A DNA stretch of 64,000 bases from NCBI RefSeq assembly GCF_050487225.1, contig NZ_JBKQGY010000003.1, positions 124,001-188,000 on the forward strand. Direction: 5' to 3'. Positions within the stretch are counted from its first letter, which is position 1; every line of letters begins with the position of its first letter. The stretch comes from Paenalcaligenes sp050487225. GTDB taxonomy: Bacteria; Pseudomonadota; Gammaproteobacteria; Burkholderiales; Burkholderiaceae_B. The notes below the pieces were generated by a model. It saw nothing but the letters and a program-made list of their open reading frames with translations, was not told where the DNA came from and made no database searches. The translations under genes and the position numbers were made by a program. Of the stretch, positions 44,364 to 52,813 are shown in pieces.

Positions 44364-45767
44364 TTATACCGCTTGTGCCAAACGAGCCAACACTTGCTCT
44401 CGACCTAACAACGCCAATACAGCATCAATCGCTGGGGTTTGTTTGCGACCTGTTACAGCCACGCGCAGCGGAATACCTAATTTAGGCATTTTGATGCCAT
44501 GGGCTTCCAACGTGTCTTTGATAACCTGCGCCAAAGCTTCGGTGTTCCACTCGGTCAGCGCAGTGGCTTTTTCAGCAAAGGTCGCCAAGACAGCGCGAGA
44601 CTCTTCGGTCAGCGCTTCGGCTTGCAACTCGGCAGGTGCTGGAACAAACGCGCTGCAGAACAACAATGCGCCTTCGGCCAAATCGTTCAGGGTCTCAGCG
44701 CGGTCTTTAATCAGCGCTAATACCTCGGGCAATTGGCTAACGTTAGCCGCTGGATCTAGCTTCAACACACGTGGAGCTACTACCGCCGCCAGTGCGTCGT
44801 TATCGGTTTGCTTGATGTAATGCGCATTTACCCAGTTCAGTTTTTTAGGATCCCACTGGGAGGCTGAACGGCTCAAGCTACGTGTATCAAACCACTCAAT
44901 CAACTGCTCGCGGCTGAACAGCTCGTTATCACCGTGGCTCCAGCCCAAACGAGCTAGGTAGTTCACCATAGCGTCAGGCAAGTAACCTTGGGTGTCGTAA
45001 TCCATGATGTTCACTGCGCCGTGACGTTTGGACAATTTCTCGCCGTCTGGGCCCAAAATCATCGGCACGTGACCGTACTCAGGCACGGTTGCACCCAGCG
45101 CTTGCAAAATAGTGATCTGACGTGGGGTGTTATTTACGTGATCGTCACCGCGAATCACGTGGGTAATGTTCATATCCCAATCATCTACTACTACGCAAAA
45201 GTTGTAGGTAGGGGTGCCATCTGGGCGCGCAATGATCAGATCATCCAGCTCAGAGTTGCTGAAGCTGATACGGCCTTTCACCATGTCATCCCATGATGTC
45301 ACGCCTTCTTGTGGGCATTTGAAACGCACCACAGGTTTGCGGTCAGCCGGAATAGCGGGCAATGTTTTGCCCGCCTCAGGACGCCATGTGCCGTCGTAGC
45401 GGGGTTTCATACCCAATGCACGTGCTTTCTCGCGCATTGCTTCTACTTCTTCTGGTGTGCTGTAGCAGTAGTAAGCTGTGCCGTTTTCCAGCATCTGAGC
45501 GATGATTTCTTGGTAACGCTCAATACGCTGCATTTGGTAGAACGGGCCTTCATCAGCATGCATGCCCAGCCAGCTCATACCATCAATAATGGCTTGCACC
45601 GCCTCGGGTGTAGAACGCTCCAGATCCGTATCTTCAATACGCAGCACAAAAGTACCTTTGTGATGGCGTGCAAATGCCCAGGAAAACAAAGCAGTCCTCG
45701 CCCCGCCCAAGTGCAAAAAGCCGGTTGGTGACGGAGCAAAACGTGTTCTAACAGTGGAGGTGGTCAT
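44364..45767 (-). CDS. gltX: Glutamyl-tRNA synthetase
   Basis: Charges tRNA-Glu. The 467 residues show the class I signatures: TRFAPSPTGFLHLGGARTAL (HIGH-type HLGG) and GEKLSKRHGAVNIMDY (KMSKS-type LSKR). The Rossmann, stem-contact and C-terminal anticodon-binding domains are all present at usual length. The start ATG is followed by TTSTVRTRFAP. A short inverted repeat lies in the leader about 30 bp upstream. Confidence 0.97.
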   Translation of the reverse strand: MTTSTVRTRFAPSPTGFLHLGGARTALFSWAFARHHKGTFVLRIEDTDLERSTPEAVQAIIDGMSWLGMHADEGPFYQMQRIERYQEIIAQMLENGTAYYCYSTPEEVEAMREKARALGMKPRYDGTWRPEAGKTLPAIPADRKPVVRFKCPQEGVTSWDDMVKGRISFSNSELDDLIIARPDGTPTYNFCVVVDDWDMNITHVIRGDDHVNNTPRQITILQALGATVPEYGHVPMILGPDGEKLSKRHGAVNIMDYDTQGYLPDAMVNYLARLGWSHGDNELFSREQLIEWFDTRSLSRSASQWDPKKLNWVNAHYIKQTDNDALAAVVAPRVLKLDPAANVSQLPEVLALIKDRAETLNDLAEGALLFCSAFVPAPAELQAEALTEESRAVLATFAEKATALTEWNTEALAQVIKDTLEAHGIKMPKLGIPLRVAVTGRKQTPAIDAVLALLGREQVLARLAQAV

Positions 45768-45796
45768 AGCGATTTCAACGTAATTCCAAATAAATA

Positions 45797-45814
45797 CAGA
45801 CGCTGTGGCGTCTG
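45797..45814. promoter_or_regulatory. Inverted repeat in the gltX leader
   Basis: CAGACGC and GCGTCTG form a perfect 7-bp stem with a TGTG loop, 30-47 bp before the gltX start. It could be an operator or a leader hairpin; nothing favours one. It lies in the 309-bp gap 45768-46076 that also holds the envelope-operon promoter. Confidence 0.4.
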
Positions 45815-45962
45815 ACTACATCGTATTTTAAGCCAGTATTCATATTCTCGTTAGGCACGGTGTTTTTTTGTTGTGGTATGCCACACATAGCGCTATTACC
45901 ACCTCAAACAGAGCCACTTAATGACACGTTTTGTTACGCAGAAAGATTACTTCAACCTTCAA

Positions 45963-46018
45963 CTTGATGAAATCTTGATATTTGCTTGATAAATACCAAC
46001 CAAACGCTTTTCTACAAT
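45963..46018 (+). promoter_or_regulatory. PmrA-type triple direct repeat and promoter of the envelope-modification operon
   Basis: CTTGAT occurs at 45963, 45974 and 45985, exactly 11 bp apart. The N6-N5-N6 layout is that of OmpR/PmrA-family binding sites (PmrA box YTTAAT-N5-YTTAAT). A TACAAT -10 box lies at 46013-46018, too far from a good -35, as expected for an activator-dependent promoter where the regulator covers the -35 region. A CTTAAT is also present at 45917. The operon encodes its own OmpR-family regulator, so autoregulation is the simplest inference. Confidence 0.6.
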
Positions 46019-46076
46019 TTGCCTACATTCTCCTGATTAGGTTGGGCTTTTTAGCTCACCAAACGAGTTACTCACT

Positions 46077-48008
46077 ATGTATTGGCAAATTCTTTTTTTC
46101 AGCATCAGCACATTCCTATGCTTAAGCCTATCCAGACTACTGCTAAGTCTTTGGCAATACAAACGAGTTCATAACGCTGGCGGCTTACGTCCAATTATGT
46201 TCGGCGGTTTGCGCGTTGATACCACCACGGTTGGTTTTGCGCTTGCCCTACCTTTGCTGCTTGCCCCTTGGTTTAACGATGCTCTGTGGGCTCAACAAAT
46301 CACCGCTGTGTACTTAAGCGCAATGTGGCTGTTGATACTCTTACCGGAGTTATCCAGCGTGCAATTCATCATGGAATACGATGTACGCCCTAACCGTCTG
46401 TACACCGACTACCTGAAACACCCTAAAGAAGTAGCTGGCATGTTATGGCAAGGCTATAAGCTGCCTGTGTTTGGCGCCTTAGTCTTGTTAGCGCTGCTGT
46501 GCTATGCCGGTAGTGCCGTATTTGGCCGTACATTCCCCTTCGCACAATCGTTTAGCTGGCCAGCCGCCTTGGGCTTAAGCCTAGCGAGTGCTGCGGTGTC
46601 ATTCTTAGCCATTCGCGGCACGCTGCGTCATCGCCCCCTGAACCCTTCTACCGTTGCGTACTGCGGTGACTGCTTATTGAACAGCTTGGCCTTAAATTCC
46701 ACGTATAACGTGGCCTACGCCCTGTACAGCTTAAAAAATGAGCGCTCGGCAGCAGACCTGTATGGCGACCTGCCCACGGCAGACATGCAGCGCTTGGTGC
46801 TGGATCACGCTGGCATACAAAGCACGCACCCTGAATTACCTAGCTTGCATCAACACATTGCCAACCACTCACATGCAAGACCATTGAATATCGTCATTAT
46901 TGTGGAAGAAAGCTTAGGTGCTCAGTTTGTGGGTAACTTAGGCGGGCAAGACCTCACTCCAAATTTGGACAAGCTGTCTACCGAAGGGTGGAACTTCCGC
47001 AAAGCCTATGCCACCGGCACACGCTCAGTACGCGGTTTGGAAGCGCTGGTATGTGGTTTCCCTCCCTCGGCCTCGGATGCTGTGCTGCGTCTTTCTGGTG
47101 CTCAACAGAATTTCTTTACCTTGGCCCAAGGCTTGAAACCCTTGGGATACCGTTCACACTTTGTGTATGGCGGCGAAGCCCATTTTGACAACATGAAAGG
47201 CTTTTTCATGGGCAACGGCTTTGACGAATTGCATGAGCGTGCGCAGTTCAAAGACCCCGCCTTTGTCGGCACCTGGGGGGCTAGCGACGAAGACATGTTC
47301 AATAAAGTGCATGAGATTCTGAGCGACGCTCACGACACGCCTACCCTATGCTTGGCGTTTTCGGTTAGCAATCACTCGCCTTGGGAATACCCTAGCGGCC
47401 GCATCACCCCAGAGGGAGAAACTGCCAGCGTACAAAACACCGTTCGTTATGCTGATTGGGCTATAGGCCAGTTCTTTGATCGCGCCAAACAAGAAAGCTA
47501 CTGGGAAAACACCGTATTCTTGGTGGCGGCCGACCATGACGCCCGTGTAGGCGGTGCCGATGCGGTTCCACTGCGTCACTTCCATATTCCGGCTTTGATT
47601 TTGGGCGGTACTGTTGCTGCTAGACAAGACGACCGTATCATCAGCCAAATCGATTTGCCTGTGACCTTATTGTCATTAGCCGACGCCTCGATTGTGCACC
47701 CGATGATTGGTCAAGACTTAACCAAACGTCAAACAGTAGAGCGCGCCATCATGCAATATGGCGAGAACTTTGGCTACTTGCAGCAAGACCTGTTGACGGT
47801 ATTGGAACCAGGTAAAAAACATCGCCAATTTACCTATACCGCTCCAGCTGACTATCAGGTAGTAGAAACACACCCGCAAGCGCTGGAAACCGCCAAAGCG
47901 TATGCGCTCTGGCCTACCTATATGTATGACTCTCGTAGCTATACCATCGCTACTACTCACGATGTCCAAAACACGTATTCCCACGCTCTCAGCATCGCTG
48001 CTGAGTAG
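46077..48008 (+). CDS. LtaS/OpgB-type membrane phosphotransferase (sulfatase fold)
   Basis: Probably transfers a phospho-alcohol head group (phosphoglycerol or phosphoethanolamine) to an envelope polymer. The 643 residues have about five N-terminal helices (1-180) and a periplasmic alkaline-phosphatase/sulfatase domain. Metal and nucleophile residues are visible: NIVIIVEESLGAQFVGNLGG (Glu278/279), YATGTRSVRGLEALVCGFPP (nucleophile Thr315) and VAADHDARVGG (Asp/His). The GTRSVRGLEA form resembles Gram-negative OpgB-like members. First gene of a six-gene overlapping operon led by a PmrA-like promoter. The acceptor is unknown. Confidence 0.88.
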   Translation: MYWQILFFSISTFLCLSLSRLLLSLWQYKRVHNAGGLRPIMFGGLRVDTTTVGFALALPLLLAPWFNDALWAQQITAVYLSAMWLLILLPELSSVQFIMEYDVRPNRLYTDYLKHPKEVAGMLWQGYKLPVFGALVLLALLCYAGSAVFGRTFPFAQSFSWPAALGLSLASAAVSFLAIRGTLRHRPLNPSTVAYCGDCLLNSLALNSTYNVAYALYSLKNERSAADLYGDLPTADMQRLVLDHAGIQSTHPELPSLHQHIANHSHARPLNIVIIVEESLGAQFVGNLGGQDLTPNLDKLSTEGWNFRKAYATGTRSVRGLEALVCGFPPSASDAVLRLSGAQQNFFTLAQGLKPLGYRSHFVYGGEAHFDNMKGFFMGNGFDELHERAQFKDPAFVGTWGASDEDMFNKVHEILSDAHDTPTLCLAFSVSNHSPWEYPSGRITPEGETASVQNTVRYADWAIGQFFDRAKQESYWENTVFLVAADHDARVGGADAVPLRHFHIPALILGGTVAARQDDRIISQIDLPVTLLSLADASIVHPMIGQDLTKRQTVERAIMQYGENFGYLQQDLLTVLEPGKKHRQFTYTAPADYQVVETHPQALETAKAYALWPTYMYDSRSYTIATTHDVQNTYSHALSIAAE

Positions 48009-48354
48009 TGTGACCGCCACGCTGCTGCATATCTGTGTGTTTTACGGTTTGCTGCAGCACTCGGTTCCCGCTCAAACGGCAACCTTTATTGGAGCGATTA
48101 GCGGTGCGGTTCTGAACTATATGTGTCAATACCATTTGGTGTATCGCAGCACACGAGCTCACCGCTCAGCGGTACTGCGATACCTGATGCTGGTGTGTAC
48201 CAACATTGGATTGAACTCGCTTATTTTTCAGGGGCTAACCGCCGTGCTACCCACGCTCCAACCGTTATTACTACAAGCGCTTACTAGCGCCAGCCTTGCC
48301 ACACTTAATTTATTTGCTTATCAGAGGATCATCTTTCATGAACGCTCCTGCTGA
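47962..48354 (+). CDS. GtrA-family flippase
   Basis: Small membrane protein of 130 residues with four predicted helices, matching the GtrA family that flips polyprenyl-phosphate-linked sugars to the periplasm. GAISGAVLNYMCQYHLVYRS is the conserved N-x-x-x-x-x-x-[FV]-x loop, and the C terminus has LNLFAYQRIIF. The ATG at 47962 lies 47 bp inside the upstream gene; a GTG at 48010 is an alternative start. It overlaps the next gene by 17 bp. GtrA next to a GtrB-like transferase and an ArnT-like enzyme is the three-part glycosyl-modification module. Confidence 0.85.
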   Translation: MSKTRIPTLSASLLSSVTATLLHICVFYGLLQHSVPAQTATFIGAISGAVLNYMCQYHLVYRSTRAHRSAVLRYLMLVCTNIGLNSLIFQGLTAVLPTLQPLLLQALTSASLATLNLFAYQRIIFHERSC

Positions 48355-49363
48355 ACCCTGGAGAACACTACATACCTCATCAGCAAAAATGCTGAGCGTA
48401 GTGATCCCACTGTACAACGAAGCCGCTGTACTGCCACTGTTGATCCCTCGTTTATTAGCCATTTTGCAAACCACCGGTTTACCCCACGAAATCGTGTTCG
48501 TAGACGATGGTAGCCAAGACAATAGCCTTGCCCTACTACGACAAGCTATAGCCCAAGATCTGCCCTTGCGCATCGTTGTCTTGAGCCGAAACTTTGGTAA
48601 AGAAGCTGCCGTAAGTGCAGGTTTAGAGCATTGCAGAGGCGATGCAGTCATTGTGATGGATGCCGACTTACAAGACCCGCCTGAGCTTATTCCTGACATG
48701 GTATTAGCATGGGCAGCAGGTGCTGACGTAGTCACGATGAAACGCCGCACTCGCCAGGGCGACTCTTGGCTAAAACGCAGCACCGCGCACCTGTACTACC
48801 GCCTACTCAACCGCATGAGCAGTATTCGCATTCCTGCAGATACGGGCGATTTCCGGTTAATGTCTAGGCAAGTCGTTAACGCCATACTGCAATTGCCAGA
48901 GCGCAACCGCTACAACAAAGGGTTGTTCGCGTGGGTAGGCTTTACCACACACGTGATTGAGTATGACCGTGCGCCGCGCCCTGCAGGCCACAGCAAATGG
49001 AACTATCTGCACCTTTGCAACTTGGCCTTAGATGGCATTACCTCATTCTCATCCGCACCCTTACGGCTGATTTTGTTCAGTGGTTTGCTCATTTTCATCG
49101 GCAGCATGCTCACAGGGTTATGGCTGCTGGTAGAGCATTTATACATGGGCACTCCTATCACCACACTGACGCTAGGCATTTTGCTGTTGGGCACGTTCAG
49201 TGGCTTGCAACTGAGCGCACTAGGGTTAGTGGGCGACTATGTAGGTAAAGCCTATTTAGAAACCAAACAACGCCCTGTATTTTTGATTAAAAGCATCATT
49301 GGCGCGGACAGCTCACTGCTATCGTCTTACCAACAAGACTACAAACATGCCTCACAGATCTAA
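48338..49363 (+). CDS. Polyprenyl-phosphate glycosyltransferase (GT2; GtrB/ArnC-like)
   Basis: Transfers a sugar from a nucleotide donor to undecaprenyl phosphate on the cytoplasmic face. The 341 residues start with the GT-A fold: SVVIPLYNEAAVLPLLIPRL, EIVFVDDGSQDNSLALLR and the metal site VIVMDADLQDPPELIPDM. The GtrB/ArnC-like segment IPADTGDFRLMSRQVVNAIL follows, and two C-terminal helices complete it. The ATG at 48338 has AGAGGA upstream. It overlaps both neighbours by 17 bp. Sugar unknown; aminoarabinose is unlikely because no other arn genes are present. Confidence 0.9.
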   Translation: MNAPAEPWRTLHTSSAKMLSVVIPLYNEAAVLPLLIPRLLAILQTTGLPHEIVFVDDGSQDNSLALLRQAIAQDLPLRIVVLSRNFGKEAAVSAGLEHCRGDAVIVMDADLQDPPELIPDMVLAWAAGADVVTMKRRTRQGDSWLKRSTAHLYYRLLNRMSSIRIPADTGDFRLMSRQVVNAILQLPERNRYNKGLFAWVGFTTHVIEYDRAPRPAGHSKWNYLHLCNLALDGITSFSSAPLRLILFSGLLIFIGSMLTGLWLLVEHLYMGTPITTLTLGILLLGTFSGLQLSALGLVGDYVGKAYLETKQRPVFLIKSIIGADSSLLSSYQQDYKHASQI

Positions 49364-50810
49364 CGGCGTGCCGCGTACTCTGTGGTCGCTTCTGCTGTTA
49401 ACGCTGTGTAGTCAGTTACTGATCATGTGGGCATTGCCGTACGCAGATAGCTCAGAACCTCGTTATGCGGCTATTGCCCAAATCATGGTGCAAAGCAATG
49501 ACTGGATCACACCATGGTTTTCCCCTGATGTTCCCTTCTGGGGCAAACCACCCTTATCATTCTGGGCGCAAGCCTTGTCGTTCAAGGTGTTTGGCATCCA
49601 TGAATTTACCGGTAGGCTGCCTTCGTGGTTGGTCAATATCGCCATTACCGCACTGGTTATGCATGGCACACGCTGCATCATGCCAGTGCCACCACACGCT
49701 ACCCGCACTGAGTCTTACACCCCGCTACTGGCTGCGGTGATCTACAACACCATGTGTTTAGCATTCAGCAATGCTGGTGCCGTACTGACCGACCCTTATT
49801 TGAATCTGGGGCTAAGCCTCAGCATGGTGGCGTTGCTACAGCAAGCGGCTCAGCCGTCTACAGCATGGGGCTGGGCATTTTTTGTGGGGCTGAGCATAGG
49901 TATGCTCTCTAAAGGCCCGTTAGCGCTGGTATTTTGCTTTGCCCCCTTAGTATTGCTGGCTTTTTTCAGACGTCGTTTTGTCTTGAATTTACTTGGCCAC
50001 CTACCGTGGGTGAGCGGTATTTTACTGTTTTGTGCGCTCTCCCTACCGTGGTATATCTTGGCAGAGCTCAAAACACCCGGCTTTTTGAATTACTTCTTGA
50101 TTGGTGAGCATATCAGCCGTTTCCTAGTACCTGGCTGGCAAGGCGACCTATACGGCACAGCACATCAAGCCCCACTAGGGAGTATCTGGCTGTCGTTGCT
50201 CCCCGCCACCTTCCCGTGGGGATTGCTCAGCATTTTCTTGCTGATTACGGCATGGCGCAAACAGGGATTGCGCGCCCTCAAGGCGCTCCCTAGCAACCGC
50301 CTATACCTACTCATTCTGGCGCTGTTCCCCGCGATATTTTTTACTGCCGCTGGCAATATCCTGTGGACCTATTTGTTACCCGGCTTAGCGCCCTTGGCGA
50401 TAGTGACGGCATACTACTTCCCGCCTCTTAACCGTCCTATACAACGTATGGTGCTCGCCCTTACAGCCCTAGTTCCTGTGGCCGGACTGGTGCTGGCCGG
50501 CCTGAGCTTACATGATGTCACCCTGACCAAGACTGATCGGCCCATTGCTCAAGAATTTTTAACACGAGCCGCCCCTAGTGATACCTTATACTTCGTAGAC
50601 AAACCTAGCTTTTCTGCCAGGTTTTACACTCAGGAACGCACCGCATCAATTGATCCGGCAGTATTCAACAGTAACCACGCCACTGCTGCCCCTGCATTTG
50701 TTGTGATTGCGAACGACAATACCCAAATGTTGAAAACTATCACTGACCTGCGCTACACCGCTATCGCACACTCCAAGCGCTATCAGTTATTTATGCGTTC
50801 ACAACCTTGA
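49347..50810 (+). CDS. ArnT-like lipid-linked sugar transferase (GT83/GT39-type)
   Basis: Integral membrane transferase expected to move a sugar from undecaprenyl phosphate to lipid A or another periplasmic acceptor. The 487 residues have about eleven helices. The first periplasmic loop carries the catalytic acidic motif (LPYADSSEPRYAAIAQIMVQ), as in ArnT/PMT. SFWAQALSFKVFGIHEFTGR and GLSIGMLSKGPLALVF are family segments. The C-terminal periplasmic domain is short (about 90 residues). It overlaps the GT2 gene by 17 bp and its stop is 1 bp from the regulator start. Confidence 0.88.
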   Translation: MPHRSNGVPRTLWSLLLLTLCSQLLIMWALPYADSSEPRYAAIAQIMVQSNDWITPWFSPDVPFWGKPPLSFWAQALSFKVFGIHEFTGRLPSWLVNIAITALVMHGTRCIMPVPPHATRTESYTPLLAAVIYNTMCLAFSNAGAVLTDPYLNLGLSLSMVALLQQAAQPSTAWGWAFFVGLSIGMLSKGPLALVFCFAPLVLLAFFRRRFVLNLLGHLPWVSGILLFCALSLPWYILAELKTPGFLNYFLIGEHISRFLVPGWQGDLYGTAHQAPLGSIWLSLLPATFPWGLLSIFLLITAWRKQGLRALKALPSNRLYLLILALFPAIFFTAAGNILWTYLLPGLAPLAIVTAYYFPPLNRPIQRMVLALTALVPVAGLVLAGLSLHDVTLTKTDRPIAQEFLTRAAPSDTLYFVDKPSFSARFYTQERTASIDPAVFNSNHATAAPAFVVIANDNTQMLKTITDLRYTAIAHSKRYQLFMRSQP

Positions 50811-50811
50811 T

Positions 50812-51513
50812 ATGACACAAAATTTTGGCAAAATTCGCTTGTTGATCGTTGAGGATAATGTTTCTCTGGCCGAGAACCTGTTTGAGTACTTTAATGATGA
50901 ATCCCAGTACTCTCCTGACTTTGCCTCAGATGGGCTCACGGCGTTACACCTGCTGGCCACCAACCAGTATGACGTCATTGTGCTGGATGTCATGCTGCCT
51001 GGTATTAACGGCTTTGAAATCAGCCACCGCATACGCCACGATTTGCGTCGTAATACGCCCATCATCTTGATTACGGCTAAAGATCATATTGATGACAAAA
51101 CGCAGGGCTTTAATGCGGGCGTAGACGATTATTTGGTTAAACCCTTTGACCTTAAAGAGCTAAGCCTACGTGTGCAAGCGTTAGCGCGTCGTAATACCGT
51201 TTCGTCCGATCCACTGCTGCATTTCCAAGACGTGAGTTTTGATCCAGACACCTACACGGTATATGTGAAGCAGCAGCCAGTCGGGACACTGACTGGCTAT
51301 AGCGCAAAGATTTTTGAGTTGCTATTACGAGCATGCCCCAGACCCGTCAATCATGAACAACTGGTGGAGCAGGTTTGGGACGGACGCCCCACCGAACATC
51401 ACACCGTACGCACCCATGTGTATGCCTTACGTAAGCAGCTCACCGAATTCACACAACTGCCTTTGGTTAAAACCCTGCATGGCCGTGGTTATATTTTGCA
51501 CAACGCTGAATAA
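50812..51513 (+). CDS. OmpR/PmrA-family response regulator
   Basis: Two-component regulator of 233 residues. The receiver domain has acidic residues in LLIVEDNVSLAENL, phospho-acceptor Asp59 (VIVLDVMLPGINGFEI), Thr89 and Lys111 (DDYLVKPFDLKEL). A C-terminal winged helix (about 135-230) includes HHTVRTHVYALRKQL and LHGRGYIL. Encoded one base after the ArnT-like gene and three before its kinase. The 11-bp-spaced CTTGAT repeats at the operon promoter are the expected type of target. Confidence 0.93.
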   Translation: MTQNFGKIRLLIVEDNVSLAENLFEYFNDESQYSPDFASDGLTALHLLATNQYDVIVLDVMLPGINGFEISHRIRHDLRRNTPIILITAKDHIDDKTQGFNAGVDDYLVKPFDLKELSLRVQALARRNTVSSDPLLHFQDVSFDPDTYTVYVKQQPVGTLTGYSAKIFELLLRACPRPVNHEQLVEQVWDGRPTEHHTVRTHVYALRKQLTEFTQLPLVKTLHGRGYILHNAE

Positions 51514-51516
51514 CCT

Positions 51517-52782
51517 ATGAAAAGCATAGCCTCTAGAGTTTACAAAGCACTCTTTGCCCTCTCGCTGATCAGCATGCTCGTCACCATCATTACGGTGCTA
51601 CTGACCAATGAGCATCTAGAGGACGTGTTATTGGGTTCTCAGGCCGATCACATCCCTCCTGAATTACTGAGTGCGCAGCATCAACAACATATTTTTATTT
51701 GGGATGGTGCACTCAATAAAATTGCGTTTATTCCTACTGGCGCTACTGTGCCTGATGAGTTGCCAGTTCCTTTCTCTCCCACGCTAGAGCATACAAAAGC
51801 GGAAATCGAGTTAGGGGATCAAACATACCTCATCAACATCGAGCAAACGGACCAAGGGACGTTATATTGGGCACGTAATATCACGGCCTTTGAAGAACGA
51901 GAGACCACCTTATTAATCTCTGTCACCCTGATCATGGTGGGCATGGTGGTACTGAGTTTGCTCTTAGCCTACTGGAGTAGTCGTAAACTGATTGCCCCAC
52001 TGTCGGCTCTTAGCGAGCAAGTGGCTGCACTATGCCCAGGGAAAAAAATACAGCCACTAGACCTTAACTATCAAGATCGTGAGTTGCATCACATTGCTAT
52101 GACCATGAACTTGTTTTTAAGCGAGATGGAAGCATTCATTGCGCGTGAGCAGCAACTGCTCAGCCTTGCCAGCCATGAACTGCGCACGCCTATTGCCGTG
52201 ATCTCGGGTGCGCTCGATGTGATTGAGCGACGCAACCAACAACAAGCCAATGATCGCCAAACGTTATTACGTATTCGCCGTGCCTCAGTGGAAATGGCCG
52301 ATAACGTGGATGCACTGCTGAAATTGTCGCGTCAAGACGCACACAATATCCCCATAGAGACGATCAACCTCGCAGAAGCCATACACACCATCATTCAGGA
52401 TACCTCGCACTTTTACGATACCCACCAGCGCGTTACTGTACTAGCGCCATCCTCGGAGATACACCTGGTTAGCAACCCTGTGCTGGTCAGAATTTTGCTG
52501 CGCAATGTCATACACAATGCGTTGCAACACACTAGCGGCCCTATCACCATCACCCTAGAACCCTCGCATATTGGCATTTGCGACCAAGGCTCTGGGCTGC
52601 CTGTGCAGAGTCTGTCTACGTCATCCCTCCAAAAAGGCAGTAGTGGCCTAGGGCTATATATCGTGACGTTATTGTGTGAAAAACTAGGCTGGACTTTACA
52701 CATACAGCACGACGCCCATGGCCATTGCGTCTACATACACTATGCAGAGACCAGCCCACAAGGCTCAAAGGCCTGTTGTTAA
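51517..52782 (+). CDS. Sensor histidine kinase, partner of the OmpR-type regulator
   Basis: Membrane kinase of 421 residues. Helices at about 11-30 and 132-153 enclose a small periplasmic domain (about 100 residues) with many acidic residues, which might sense cations, peptides or envelope state. A HAMP-like linker precedes His220 in SLASHELRTPIAVISGAL. The N box (LLRNVIHNALQHTSG), G1 (CDQGSGLP) and G2 (GSSGLGLYIV) are intact, so it should be active. Last gene of the operon; a stem-loop straddles the stop. Confidence 0.92.
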   Translation: MKSIASRVYKALFALSLISMLVTIITVLLTNEHLEDVLLGSQADHIPPELLSAQHQQHIFIWDGALNKIAFIPTGATVPDELPVPFSPTLEHTKAEIELGDQTYLINIEQTDQGTLYWARNITAFEERETTLLISVTLIMVGMVVLSLLLAYWSSRKLIAPLSALSEQVAALCPGKKIQPLDLNYQDRELHHIAMTMNLFLSEMEAFIAREQQLLSLASHELRTPIAVISGALDVIERRNQQQANDRQTLLRIRRASVEMADNVDALLKLSRQDAHNIPIETINLAEAIHTIIQDTSHFYDTHQRVTVLAPSSEIHLVSNPVLVRILLRNVIHNALQHTSGPITITLEPSHIGICDQGSGLPVQSLSTSSLQKGSSGLGLYIVTLLCEKLGWTLHIQHDAHGHCVYIHYAETSPQGSKACC

Positions 52783-52791
52783 ACAGGCCTT
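52768..52791. terminator. Stem-loop across the kinase stop codon
   Basis: AAGGCCTGTT and AACAGGCCTT pair perfectly, with the TAA stop at the loop. There is no T-run, so termination is uncertain. It lies between convergent kinase and pntB genes. Confidence 0.45.
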
Positions 52792-52813
52792 GGTGAGTTG
52801 CTGATTTAGGCAG

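Noticed and set aside
44224..44820. 198-codon plus-strand frame over the gltX 3' end
   Set aside because: It runs through the terminator and antisense to conserved gltX sequence.
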